Shown here piece after piece: positions 6,184 through 14,835 of a stretch of 19,527 nt of DNA; position 1 is the stretch's first letter; every line of letters starts with the position of its first letter. The notes under the pieces were generated by a model that saw only the letters and a list, made by a program, of their open reading frames with translations, had not been told where the DNA came from and searched no databases. The stretch is from an uncultured Bacteroides sp. (GTDB taxonomy: Bacteria > Bacteroidota > Bacteroidia > Bacteroidales > Bacteroidaceae), in the NCBI GenBank assembly GCA_900546645.1, contig URDR01000059.1, forward strand, positions 1-19,527. The letters run 5' to 3'. Made by a program: the position numbers and the translations under genes.

Positions 6184-8324
6184 GAGTTTTTAAACCATTT
6201 ATAGAACCAGTTTCCCACTTTATCATAATACTGTGTTTCTGCCATACCTCGTGGATCAGCAAATGAAAGCGATTCATTAGGGTCGCCTTTTTGGTCAGGA
6301 TACAGCAACATGATACTATTATTATTAAAGTATTTAGAAATCTGCATCGGAAGACGCTCGAAAGAAGAGTCATAAGAAATCGAACCACGACGTGAACTCA
6401 CAATTACCAGCAAATGATCAAAATTTACCTGTCCGGTAATAATCAGCAAATCGTCCCAGTCTTCCAGTTCCTGATATTCAGTCAAAACATCCTTATGTTT
6501 TTTGGTAATATATCCCTTGATATAACCTAACGTCTGCGGATGAGCAAAGAAATGCAAACGACATCCCAACTGACTGCTCATACGACACAGATGAGTTATC
6601 CATTTCACAAAGCCATGCTCAAATTCCGACTTAGGCGGAACAGCCACAATGATACGCCGCAACGTATTCACCGGAATCAAGAAACGAGCAATCATCACCT
6701 GCTGGTAAGTACTCTTCAACAAGTTTTCCGTTAAGTTTCCAAAGAAAGAATCCACAATGCTTGCTTTATAATGCAAACCTATAATAATACTGTTTGCTTC
6801 ATTCTCTTTGGCTGTATGCAAAATACCTGTAGTGATGTTCAAGTCAAAGCGACTCACAGTTTTAAGTGGAACATTGGCGGAAGCCGCAATCTGAGCAGCC
6901 CGTTCCAAACTCCGTTTTCCCCTCATCTCCAACTTAACCGAATCGTTATTATCATTGACCACGCTTAATGCCACAAGATTATCGGTTCGCTTTTCATCAC
7001 GCACCACCATAGCCAGTTCCATCAAGCTATCAATAGTTTCCGGATTAGCTACCGGAATCAAGAAACGTTCCTTCTCCTGCGCCTTTTCTTCATGCAGTTC
7101 CGCATCATCCATCGCCACACGCTTGGCGGCATATTCCGTAATGAAAGAACTCACCACACAAGTCACCAAGATAAGCAAAATCGTTCCGTTTAATACATCT
7201 TCATTAAGCAGTCGCTGCCCATCAGGCAGTATAATATTATATCCCACCAATACGGCTGCCAAAGTTGCTGCAGCCTGCGCATTGCTCAATCCGAACATCA
7301 ATTCACGTTCCAATGCGCGCATCCGATATATTTTCTGCGTACACCATGAAGCAATCCATTTTCCCAGCAAAGCCACCACAATCATTACCCCTGCCACCTT
7401 CAAGGAATCAAGATGACCGAACAAAACTTTCACATTAATCATCATACCCACTCCTATCAAGAAGTAAGGAATAAACAAAGCGTTGCCCACAAACTCCAGA
7501 TGACTCATCAAAGGAGACACATGAGGAATCAGCCTGTTCAGAACCAGACCTGCGAGGAAAGCTCCCAAAATACCTTCCATTCCTATAAACTCCATCAGTC
7601 CGGCTCCTAAAAAGACCATCGCCAATACAAATATATACTGCACTACAGAGTCTGTATAACGACGGAAAAACCATCGGCCTATACGAGGAAATGAATACAT
7701 GATAATCAAGGTCAGTACCAGAACCTTCAAAACCAGCCATACAATAAACCAATCCGAGTCACCGCTCTCATTGTACATACCTCCGATTACAGCCAAGACC
7801 AACAAAGTCAACGTATCTGTAACCGCAGTACCTCCCACCGCTATACTTACAGCCCGCTGTCGGTTTATTCCATAACGAATCACAATAGGATAAGCAATCA
7901 ATGTATGAGAAGCATACATACTGGCAAGCAGTATGGAGGTCATTAAACCATATCCCAGCAAATACTGATTGGTCCATATCCCTATTCCCAGCGGAAATAT
8001 AAATGCCAGAAGTCCCAATACAGTTGCCTTACCACGAATACTCTTGAAATCCTCCATATTCATTTCGAGTCCGGCAAGGAACATGATATAATACAAGCCC
8101 ACCTTGCCAAACAATTCGAAACTGCTGTCACGCGCCAGAATATTAAAACCATGCTCTCCCACCACGAGACCGGCAAGAATCATGCCGATGATATGAGGAA
8201 TGCGCAAACGTTCCAGCACAATTGGTGCAAAAAGTATGATAACCAGCACAAGGAAAAAAATCCACGTAGGGTCAGCAATCGGAAAATGGATATCAAAATT
8301 TACCAAATCAAACCATTCTTTCAT
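6180..8324 (-). CDS. CPA2-family cation:proton antiporter with soluble C-terminus
   Basis: 714 aa from the ATG at 8324. An in-frame GTG at 8336 would add four residues (start-Y-I-F) but is less likely. About twelve hydrophobic segments fill residues 15-410, with Na+/H+ exchanger features such as RIPHIIGMILAGLVVG, EFIGMEGILGAFLAGL and GLSNAQAAATLAAVL. The C-terminal 290 residues are soluble and resemble two universal-stress-protein-like units (about 425-555 and 560-690), as in KefB/NapA-like Bacteroidetes antiporters. No TrkA_N nucleotide-binding motif is evident. It probably exchanges K+ or Na+ for H+ across the inner membrane. It heads a leftward series with tcdA (4-nt overlap) and perhaps the ABC ATPase gene. 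It diverges from asd across 157 bp. The family call is firm; ion specificity is unknown. Confidence 0.88.
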   Translation of the reverse strand: MKEWFDLVNFDIHFPIADPTWIFFLVLVIILFAPIVLERLRIPHIIGMILAGLVVGEHGFNILARDSSFELFGKVGLYYIMFLAGLEMNMEDFKSIRGKATVLGLLAFIFPLGIGIWTNQYLLGYGLMTSILLASMYASHTLIAYPIVIRYGINRQRAVSIAVGGTAVTDTLTLLVLAVIGGMYNESGDSDWFIVWLVLKVLVLTLIIMYSFPRIGRWFFRRYTDSVVQYIFVLAMVFLGAGLMEFIGMEGILGAFLAGLVLNRLIPHVSPLMSHLEFVGNALFIPYFLIGVGMMINVKVLFGHLDSLKVAGVMIVVALLGKWIASWCTQKIYRMRALERELMFGLSNAQAAATLAAVLVGYNIILPDGQRLLNEDVLNGTILLILVTCVVSSFITEYAAKRVAMDDAELHEEKAQEKERFLIPVANPETIDSLMELAMVVRDEKRTDNLVALSVVNDNNDSVKLEMRGKRSLERAAQIAASANVPLKTVSRFDLNITTGILHTAKENEANSIIIGLHYKASIVDSFFGNLTENLLKSTYQQVMIARFLIPVNTLRRIIVAVPPKSEFEHGFVKWITHLCRMSSQLGCRLHFFAHPQTLGYIKGYITKKHKDVLTEYQELEDWDDLLIITGQVNFDHLLVIVSSRRGSISYDSSFERLPMQISKYFNNNSIMLLYPDQKGDPNESLSFADPRGMAETQYYDKVGNWFYKWFKNS

Positions 8325-8355
8325 AAAGATGTACACTCTAATTTCATTTTAGGAA

Positions 8356-8363
8356 CAAAAATA
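8356..8363 (-). promoter_or_regulatory. -7 element of the antiporter-tcdA unit
   Basis: The minus strand reads TATTTTTG, a full match to TAnnTTTG, 32 bp before the ATG at 8324, giving a leader of about 25 nt. No clear TTTG lies 19-21 bp upstream. It faces the asd element at 8407 across 43 bp, so the two promoters could interfere with each other. Confidence 0.45.
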
Positions 8364-8406
8364 CGAAAAAAGTTCTGCACATCCCGTTTTTTATTTCAAA
8401 ATGTTT

Positions 8407-8414
8407 TATTTTTG
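8407..8414 (+). promoter_or_regulatory. -7 element of asd
   Basis: TATTTTTG matches TAnnTTTG at every fixed base and lies 67 bp before the ATG at 8482. The leader that follows ends in a very A-rich tract (8459-8481), which is the usual translation-initiation context in Bacteroides. The -33 region (T-rich, about 8387-8394) is not a clean match. Confidence 0.45.
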
Positions 8415-8481
8415 CAGCAGGATATTCAAGTTGAATACAAACAAGAGATTATTAACGCACACAAAAAAAAGAAAAAAGAAA

Positions 8482-9492
8482 ATGAAAGTAGCTATTGTTG
8501 GTGCGAGCGGAGCCGTAGGACAAGAGTTCTTGCGCGTGCTCGAGGAAAGAAATTTCCCGATTGACGAGTTAGTATTATTTGGTTCATCACGCAGTGCCGG
8601 CCGAAAATACACCTTCCGCGGTAAAGAAATTGAAGTAAAACTCTTGCAACACAACGATGATTTCAAAGGAGTTGACATCGCTTTCACCTCAGCCGGAGCA
8701 GGCACATCCAAAGAGTTTGCCGAAACAATTACTAAATACGGTGCTGTGATGATTGACAACTCAAGCGCATTCCGCATGGACAACGACGTACCATTGGTTG
8801 TTCCAGAAGTAAACCCTGAAGATGCATTGAATCGTCCGCGAGGCATTATTGCAAATCCGAACTGCACCACCATCCAGATGGTTGTCGCATTAAAAGCCAT
8901 CGAAAACTTATCCCATATCAAACGCGTACATGTATCTACATACCAAGCTGCCAGCGGAGCCGGTGCAGCTGCCATGGACGAACTTTACGAACAATACCGT
9001 CAGGTGTTGGCAGGCGAACCTGTAACCGTAGAGAAATTTGCATATCAGCTGGCATTTAACCTGATTCCGCAGATTGACGTATTTACCGAAAACGGCTATA
9101 CCAAAGAAGAGATGAAGATGTATAACGAAACACGTAAAATCATGCACTCCGACATTCAGGTAAGTGCTACCTGCGTACGTGTACCCGCACTTCGCTCTCA
9201 CTCTGAAAGCATCTGGCTGGAAACAGAACGCCCCATCAGCATAGAAGAAGCCCGCAATGCTTTTGCCGATGGTGAAGGGTTGATTTTAATGGATAATCCT
9301 GAAAAGAAAGAATACCCTATGCCGCTTTTCCTTGCAGGTAAAGACCCCGTTTATGTGGGACGTATCCGTAAAGACCTTACCAATGAAAACGGACTGACCT
9401 TCTGGATTGTAGGCGACCAGATTAAAAAAGGTGCCGCTCTGAATGCGGTTCAGATTGCTGAATATCTGATTAAAGTAAAAAATGTAGGATAA
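8482..9492 (+). CDS. asd: Aspartate-semialdehyde dehydrogenase
   Basis: 336 aa. The enzyme reduces aspartyl-4-phosphate to aspartate semialdehyde with NADPH, the branch point to lysine/diaminopimelate, threonine and methionine. It shows the Rossmann motif GASGAVG (7-13), the SSRSAG coenzyme loop (35-40), the catalytic Cys128 in NPNCTT, and the substrate-binding and catalytic segment VPALRSHSES with His240. The open frame extends upstream to 8401, but the ATG at 8482 places the Rossmann strand at the N-terminus as in the family and follows an A-rich leader, so it is the start. The extra 27 codons (K/T/R-rich) overlap the -7 element. It is monocistronic, with its own promoter, and is followed by a terminator shared with the convergent accessory operon. 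Confidence 0.95.
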   Translation: MKVAIVGASGAVGQEFLRVLEERNFPIDELVLFGSSRSAGRKYTFRGKEIEVKLLQHNDDFKGVDIAFTSAGAGTSKEFAETITKYGAVMIDNSSAFRMDNDVPLVVPEVNPEDALNRPRGIIANPNCTTIQMVVALKAIENLSHIKRVHVSTYQAASGAGAAAMDELYEQYRQVLAGEPVTVEKFAYQLAFNLIPQIDVFTENGYTKEEMKMYNETRKIMHSDIQVSATCVRVPALRSHSESIWLETERPISIEEARNAFADGEGLILMDNPEKKEYPMPLFLAGKDPVYVGRIRKDLTNENGLTFWIVGDQIKKGAALNAVQIAEYLIKVKNVG

Positions 9493-9518
9493 GAATTCTA
9501 TTCACATAACTACATAAT

Positions 9519-9573
9519 AAAAGCGCAATTCCCTTTGTATTCATCTGAAACAAGGGCATTGCGCTTTCCTTTT
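9519..9573. terminator. Bidirectional terminator between asd and the accessory operon
   Basis: Arms AAAAGCGCAATTCCCTTTG (9519-9537) and CAAGGGCATTGCGCTTT (9551-9567) pair over about 16 bp with one mismatch and one bulge. T-rich sequence follows to 9573, and TTTTATTAT follows on the minus strand. It is 27 bp after the asd stop and 13 bp from the stop of the last gene of the leftward operon, so it likely ends both transcripts. Confidence 0.8.
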
Positions 9574-9585
9574 CTATCTGTTCTC

Positions 9586-10275
9586 TTATCTTTCCTCTGT
9601 TTGCAAAGATTGAGTAGCCATACTATAGGTTACCTCATAACATGTATTAAAAGCCAGTTTCTTATTTTCTTCTGTACCATACGAGCCTGTAAGTTCAAAC
9701 GTTTCATTATCCGCATTGGTAAGATTCAATTGATAAGTAAACGAGTCTCCCTCCGCATAAGGGAAGTAAGCGGTTTCTCCGTTTTGCAGTTTTACCGAAC
9801 GCTCACCGGAAGTCACCGTAAATTCGGAACTGCTTACCCAATCCAACCCTTCCGGAAGAACAAGTTTCACGGCATAGTTCGACATCGGAACCTTCACCTT
9901 CAGTGAGGTGGTTTCTCCCGGTTTCACAGAAAATGGTTCTTCTTTATAATAGATTGGCTCTCCCTTTTGCTCATTTGTCCAATTCACATCTGAACCGTAA
10001 TTTACACTATACACTTTTAAAGAATAATCGGAAGCCGCATCCAGATTGATTTTAGATTGCATCTCCTCTGCGGTCAATGTCCGAAGTTTCTCTCCACCTT
10101 TATAAAGATCTACGGTCAATGGCTCATCTACCGCACGTGATAACTGCTCAATTTCTGCACTCCGAAGTTCGATTCCTGCCACAGACAGGCTTCCTTCTGC
10201 CGAAGGAGTTTCTTCCTGCTGGCAGCTTGCCAACAGGAAGATTCCACACAATGCATAAAGTTTATTTCGTTTCAT
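9586..10275 (-). CDS. DUF4493-like lipoprotein, last gene of the operon (229 aa)
   Basis: Signal peptide of 17 residues with lipobox LASC (Cys18), followed by QQEETPSAEG, acidic at +3 and +4, as in Bacteroidetes surface-export signals. The mature part is all-beta by pattern. It has a first strand (GSLSVAGIEL), then SRA at 46-48 (29 residues after Cys18), then TVDLYKGGEKLRTL and a YSLKVYSVNYG strand. The second half (about 125-225) has a further set of strands. This layout resembles DUF4493 and, more distantly, fimbrillin-like proteins. It is 12 bp after the 724-aa gene and is followed directly by a terminator. No catalytic motif is visible. It could be a short assembly subunit or an anchor. 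Family assignment is from pattern recall, not a search. Confidence 0.75.
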   Translation of the reverse strand: MKRNKLYALCGIFLLASCQQEETPSAEGSLSVAGIELRSAEIEQLSRAVDEPLTVDLYKGGEKLRTLTAEEMQSKINLDAASDYSLKVYSVNYGSDVNWTNEQKGEPIYYKEEPFSVKPGETTSLKVKVPMSNYAVKLVLPEGLDWVSSSEFTVTSGERSVKLQNGETAYFPYAEGDSFTYQLNLTNADNETFELTGSYGTEENKKLAFNTCYEVTYSMATQSLQTEER

Positions 10276-10287
10276 GAATTTCTTGCT

Positions 10288-12462
10288 TTATTTGTCATAA
10301 ACTAAGGAAAATGAATCTAACCAAAACTGGCTTCCTATCAGATAAGCATTGCTATATCCGTTCCAAATTGATGCATCTTTAAACTTATCTTCCAAATGAT
10401 CTTTATCTTCTTTTACCCCAGCCTTAAAAATAACCCGTACATGAGTTATAGGAAGAGTTTTCAACTCATCATCATATATGATATCAAGAGTTTGGGATGT
10501 ATAGTCAGCAACTGGATTTCCAGATTGTAATTTGGCATAACCAAGAACCTTTTCATTCTCATTTGCCACATTCAATAAAGCTATCTCAATCAAATACTCA
10601 TCATCACTATAAGGTGCAGCCTTGTAAGTAAACATTAAAGAAGTAGGACGAATAGAAGCTTCTTTCGCCTTTATACTCCCCTCAACAGGCTCATAATCGC
10701 CCACACATACAATCCCTGAAGAAACATGATAAATGACACTTCCACTCTTGTTCCCAAAATTACAAGTATTACCTGCTCCCCAGCCAAGCATCATCAGATG
10801 AGCAACAGTACTTCCATTATCGCTTATTGGCAATGTACTTGATTTGGATACATAAAAAGCATTTACACCCTTTTCATGACAAGTCAACTCATTACGAGTA
10901 TCAATCCAGCCACCCCTAAATGTATATAAAGGGTTATTATCTTTAGGATATGTAGTATCATAACCCTCATCTAAGGTAGAGTTCGGAATCGTTAAAGCAT
11001 CATAAGTTTTCACCGCTACAGCCTCACTTTCAATCACATCACGATACACACCACGAATATAATAAGTTGTACCGGGAGTCAGTTCAGTTTTACGCAAATC
11101 TTCACCTAAGTCAGTCCAACCAGAATTTCCATCTACGCTAAACTGATATTTCATCTTTTGAGAAAGGGCTTCACAATCTCCACTCTCCACATCCTCGGAA
11201 AGTAAATGATTTACAGTAAACTCCTTTGTCCATATATTGCCGGGATATGCACTAACCCGAAAAACAGGTTTATTACACTTCAAGCTATAAGTCCGAGCTT
11301 GAGCATCCGTTTTTTCACTGCTCCATCGGTTGTTTGCTTTCACGTCAATTTCAACAACCGACTCCACCGTAGCACCTTTATCTGTCATCAACTGCGGTAT
11401 CAACGAAGTAAAGTCAAGCGTTCCTTCCTTCGCTCCGATTTCAGGCAAGGTAATACCCAAGGCCGTTTCAACCGTAGCCTTGTCTTCTGTATTCGACAAT
11501 AAATATTCCTTTTCTGAACTCAGACTTGCAAACTTCGCATCTGTGGATTTAAATTTTAGTTTCAAGTCCTGCAAAGGCGAAGCCAACTTCAAGCGTACAG
11601 AAGCTGATTTCTTTTCCGTCTCGGCAAATGAAAGCTCGTTATTCACAAATCCTTCTGCCTCCAGTTTTGGTTTTGGCATATATTCCATCGGAATAGTTTC
11701 CGCTATTGAAACCGTTTCTACCTCCAATTTTTCAATTGAAACGCCTACGCCTGAAGGTATAGATTCGACATTAACGCCCAATGTTACCTTGACATGCTTC
11801 TTGGCTGCGATAGCTTTGAATTGTTCTTTATCGGGAATTTCATAACTCACTTCTTTCCCCGACCCCAACTGCTTTCCTTGAAAAACCAATTTAACCGAAG
11901 AACCGGCACGGAAGTAGGCACTCTTACCCGATGATGCGTCCAGAACTACGGATTCATCAGCTACAGAAACCACTACCTGATAACTTTCATATACTTTTTT
12001 CAAGGTTTCTTCGTTATAGATCACAGAAAGCAGTGCATTCGCCACCGAGCAAGATATAGAAGCAGAAGTCATTTTTCCTTTGACTACTTTTTGCTCCTCA
12101 AGCGTTCCCACATAATACGGAGCATCGAGCGCAATCACCGGATTTTCTCCATAACTTGCAGTCAAGTTATAAAAACCTTCCTTCAACAAAACTGATTCTT
12201 TAAAATTACCTTTATAAACCGTCTTGCCTGTGCCACTGCTCACCACCTGCAAATTGAAAGCACTCACTAATGGCTGTTCCAATTCAGAAGGAGACGTACG
12301 CGAATAAGCATGTTCCGCCTCATCAGTCAATGCCAATCGTAAACCAGTCTGTCCGGAAGAGGTAAATTCATCTTCCGACTGACATCCGGCTAAAGCAGCA
12401 ACCAGCATGACACACGCCAACTTGCCCGTCCACTTTAAATATCTTATTACTTGTTTATTCAT
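10288..12462 (-). CDS. DUF4493 lipoprotein with middle domain, FN3-like and divergent PCMD-like domains (724 aa)
   Basis: Lipobox LAGC (Cys27), then QSEDEFTSS with acidic residues at +3 to +5. Residues about 37-235 form a DUF4493-like unit, with SRT at 54-56 and the DAPYYVGTLEEQ segment that matches the PYYAG/PYFMG segment of its neighbours. Residues about 262-398 resemble the C-terminal domain of the 446-aa protein in this operon. Residues about 400-487 look FN3-like (YQFSVDGNSGWTDLG, then TPGTTYYIRGVY). The C-terminal part from 491 has PCMD-like order (IPNSTLDEGYD, then RPTSLMFTYKA, then GSQFWLDSFSLVYD) but lacks the YWATGNEG and AAGN-FIG motifs of the two clear PCMD copies here. Its ATG overlaps the upstream gene's stop by 8 nt (ATGAATAA), which implies translational coupling. 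A possible surface adhesin or glycan-binding subunit, by inference. Confidence 0.8.
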   Translation of the reverse strand: MNKQVIRYLKWTGKLACVMLVAALAGCQSEDEFTSSGQTGLRLALTDEAEHAYSRTSPSELEQPLVSAFNLQVVSSGTGKTVYKGNFKESVLLKEGFYNLTASYGENPVIALDAPYYVGTLEEQKVVKGKMTSASISCSVANALLSVIYNEETLKKVYESYQVVVSVADESVVLDASSGKSAYFRAGSSVKLVFQGKQLGSGKEVSYEIPDKEQFKAIAAKKHVKVTLGVNVESIPSGVGVSIEKLEVETVSIAETIPMEYMPKPKLEAEGFVNNELSFAETEKKSASVRLKLASPLQDLKLKFKSTDAKFASLSSEKEYLLSNTEDKATVETALGITLPEIGAKEGTLDFTSLIPQLMTDKGATVESVVEIDVKANNRWSSEKTDAQARTYSLKCNKPVFRVSAYPGNIWTKEFTVNHLLSEDVESGDCEALSQKMKYQFSVDGNSGWTDLGEDLRKTELTPGTTYYIRGVYRDVIESEAVAVKTYDALTIPNSTLDEGYDTTYPKDNNPLYTFRGGWIDTRNELTCHEKGVNAFYVSKSSTLPISDNGSTVAHLMMLGWGAGNTCNFGNKSGSVIYHVSSGIVCVGDYEPVEGSIKAKEASIRPTSLMFTYKAAPYSDDEYLIEIALLNVANENEKVLGYAKLQSGNPVADYTSQTLDIIYDDELKTLPITHVRVIFKAGVKEDKDHLEDKFKDASIWNGYSNAYLIGSQFWLDSFSLVYDK

Positions 12463-14083
12463 AACCTAATTCAAATTCATCTACCCACAATGTACTTCCA
12501 TCGCCAACCTGACCGATGACTTTCTTTCCGGCTTCATCAAAGTCGCCTCCATATTTGCTCGAAGTCGCTACAATAGCCATCTTTGCCGGTTTTGCCTTCT
12601 TGTCCTTATACTCTATTTCAAACTCAAATTTTGTATATTCACTCACAGTCTCACTGCCCACAAACTCGCCATAAGCAATTTCATTTCCAGCCTGGTCTTT
12701 CAGCCACAGGTAAATATGACACTGGTCGGTTTTCAGATTTCCCTGAACTGAGCCGTTATAAGAAATCGGCTTTGAAGTATATTTATAATATCCACTTAAC
12801 CGGGTGGGACGAGCCCCTGTATATTCACGGCCGAAAGACGGACTTTCCACCGGTCTTCCCATGTTCGTTTTATATGTACCGATAAATAAGTTCCCGGCAG
12901 CAGCTCCTACCAGCAGGATATCACCATACGTATGCATGCGAGCAGCCTTTCCCTTGTAAGCTTCTTTGCCTTCTACCGGAACCGTATTCGACTCCTTATA
13001 AATGGTCACCCCCTCATTTCCAGTAGCCCAATAAGTCTGAGGATTCGTTGCATCATCTGCCACCGCTACCGGATTAGGATACCAAGTCTTTCCGTTATCG
13101 CCCAGTGTCCAAGTATCGAAATTCAAGTTCGGAATCTGTATAATCCGCTCGGTCTGAAAAGTGACCGGTTCGCCAGCTTCACCGTTCGACAAGGCACGAA
13201 CCTCATAAGACGTATTCTCTGTCAATCCTGCTATCGTAGCCGAAAAAGTAGTTTTTCCCGTTTCTTCAATAGCAGAAGCATCTACCTCCAGCCATTCTTC
13301 CTCCCCTTGCACCCGGTATTCAAGTGAAGGCGTCGTTCCGCTTCGCATCTCACCCTCAAGCATGACCTTTTTTGCCCAGGGGTTGAGTGAAGTTACACTG
13401 GCAGGTACATTTGAATGTTGCACATCCACCGTCCAGTCGCCCATATAACGCCCGTTACGGTACGCCTTGAACACACGCGGTCGGGTAAAGTCGGTCACTT
13501 CTGCAATCGAAGGTTCCAGTTTCGTTTTTGCTCCTTCCAGATTCAACTTATGTATCGTAATATCGTGGAAATCCGCCTCATCGGTCACATAAATAATAAC
13601 GACACGATTTTGTTCGTCAATTTTCGGGCTACCAGCCTGATTTTCCACTTCTATTGTCCGTTCTATTTCCTGCTTTACAGAAACCGTCCATACATATTCC
13701 TGATATGTCTTCAGCAGGAAACGTACCGGACGAGTAAAGTTGATCGCAGTATTGGCATTACCGGGAAGGTCACTTTCCGTCTGAAAACTAAACGACGGGA
13801 AATTAGCAGCCTTAATACAGGCTACAGAGTCCGGATAAATCGCTGATTCAGCATTTGCCACCAGACGAGTAACAGGAAGGCTATCAATCAACACCTCCTC
13901 ACCGATGGTAATATCAATGGTGCGGGCTTGCGTATTGAGTGTAGGTTCTCCTTTCATTCCAGCTACCTGAAACTCCTGAATAACCCCTTCAATGTGAGGA
14001 TAAGGTATATCATTTTCAATACAGCTGGAACACAAACCTATTATTCCCAGCAAAGAATAAGATATGCTATTTTTAATGCTCAT
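12455..14083 (-). CDS. PCMD lipoprotein with tandem N-terminal repeats (542 aa)
   Basis: Signal peptide with Cys21 as the likely lipid-modified residue (LCSSC), followed by IENDIPYPH. Residues about 30-135 and 136-222 are two similar beta units, each ending in a matching pair of strands: FTRPVRFLLKTYQEYVWTVSV and FTRPRVFKAYRNGRYMGDWTV. They resemble DUF5018-like repeats. Residues about 223-312 are FN3-like. From 317 to the end is a clear PCMD (putative carbohydrate metabolism domain) with YWATGNEGVT, AAGNLFIGTYKTN, GARPTRLSGYYKYT, ATSSKYGG and a final STLWVDEFELGYE. It lacks the DUF4493 domain and its processing-like arginine. It begins 11 bp after the beta-barrel gene and overlaps the next gene by 8 nt. 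The PCMD fold resembles carbohydrate-binding jelly rolls; ligand and activity are unknown. Confidence 0.85.
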   Translation of the reverse strand: MSIKNSISYSLLGIIGLCSSCIENDIPYPHIEGVIQEFQVAGMKGEPTLNTQARTIDITIGEEVLIDSLPVTRLVANAESAIYPDSVACIKAANFPSFSFQTESDLPGNANTAINFTRPVRFLLKTYQEYVWTVSVKQEIERTIEVENQAGSPKIDEQNRVVIIYVTDEADFHDITIHKLNLEGAKTKLEPSIAEVTDFTRPRVFKAYRNGRYMGDWTVDVQHSNVPASVTSLNPWAKKVMLEGEMRSGTTPSLEYRVQGEEEWLEVDASAIEETGKTTFSATIAGLTENTSYEVRALSNGEAGEPVTFQTERIIQIPNLNFDTWTLGDNGKTWYPNPVAVADDATNPQTYWATGNEGVTIYKESNTVPVEGKEAYKGKAARMHTYGDILLVGAAAGNLFIGTYKTNMGRPVESPSFGREYTGARPTRLSGYYKYTSKPISYNGSVQGNLKTDQCHIYLWLKDQAGNEIAYGEFVGSETVSEYTKFEFEIEYKDKKAKPAKMAIVATSSKYGGDFDEAGKKVIGQVGDGSTLWVDEFELGYE

Positions 14084-14094
14084 ATTACGTTATC

Positions 14095-14823
14095 TTAAAA
14101 ATAAGTACAAAGACCGATATTTATAGAAAAGATATTAATCTTAAAATCGGCAGAACTTTTACGATACGAACCATGCTCCACTTGATTGGTGGTCTGCTTT
14201 ACCCAGTCAAAATCAAGTCCCATTACATTGACTGACACCTCAACAGCCATATTATTGGTAACAAAAGCAGTCAACCCCGGAGCGATACCAATCTGGAAGC
14301 TATGCGAACGCTGATATGTACCAGTCAAATCATTACCTGTTCCTGAGGTGGTTTTTCCCTGACCAAAACCATAAGCAAACCGCACCTCATTGAAAAAGCC
14401 GAATATTTTTCCGCTTCCCAAGCCGAGATAAGTGCGCAGGAAACCTGCTGCGGTATATTTATGTTCCAAATACTTATAATCGCTCACATCGAAAGTCAGG
14501 TCATCACCCAAGTCAATGTCTATATTGCCCAAATCGCCATAGGTACGGTTATAACCCAATCGCAATCCGGCTGCCATATTATCTCTAAAAAAATAACCGG
14601 CATACGGACTGACCTTAAAGGTATATCCATTGGCATTGATGTTATCTAAAACAAGGAACTGATAATCATCTCCATTCATCTCTGTATAAGAGAAAGTTGT
14701 ACCTCCCATCCAGGTTCCTTTGGGAACGAACAAAGAATTGACTATTCCGCGGTCATAGCTTTTACGGGCATAAGCTGGAGCTATACACAGAAAAGCAAGT
14801 AGTATAAATGTAAGTTTCTTCAT
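14095..14823 (-). CDS. Outer-membrane beta-barrel protein (242 aa)
   Basis: Classical signal peptide MKKLTFILLAFLCIAPAYA, cleaved after residue 19. The mature protein has alternating amphipathic strands (for example GYTFKVSPYAGYFF, MAAGLRLGYNRTY, HSFQIGIAPGLTAFV, NMAVEVSVNVMGLDF) and ends INIFSINIGLCTYF, with the C-terminal phenylalanine expected of a Bam-assembled barrel. About 220 mature residues would suit an 8- to 10-stranded OmpX/OmpW-like barrel. It is the only non-lipoprotein in the operon and is preceded by a 93-bp gap with a long hairpin ending 12 nt before its start, so its expression is probably set separately. In the operon context it could anchor or export the lipoproteins, but a barrel this small is unlikely to pass folded proteins. 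Confidence 0.85.
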   Translation of the reverse strand: MKKLTFILLAFLCIAPAYARKSYDRGIVNSLFVPKGTWMGGTTFSYTEMNGDDYQFLVLDNINANGYTFKVSPYAGYFFRDNMAAGLRLGYNRTYGDLGNIDIDLGDDLTFDVSDYKYLEHKYTAAGFLRTYLGLGSGKIFGFFNEVRFAYGFGQGKTTSGTGNDLTGTYQRSHSFQIGIAPGLTAFVTNNMAVEVSVNVMGLDFDWVKQTTNQVEHGSYRKSSADFKINIFSINIGLCTYF

Positions 14824-14835
14824 ATAAAGTATGCA

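Noticed and set aside
8325..8336. Upstream GTG start for the antiporter gene
   Set aside because: It would add only four residues before an ATG that starts the expected N-terminus; the ATG at 8324 is preferred.
8401..8481. N-terminal extension of asd from the ATG at 8401
   Set aside because: The extra 27 codons are Lys/Thr/Arg-rich, overlap the promoter element and precede a family-typical start with the Rossmann strand.
12455..14083. QART at residues 52-55 of the 542-aa protein as another pilin-type cleavage site
   Set aside because: The Arg lies inside a strand of the DUF5018-like repeat, not after a DUF4493 first strand, so the match in distance is likely chance.
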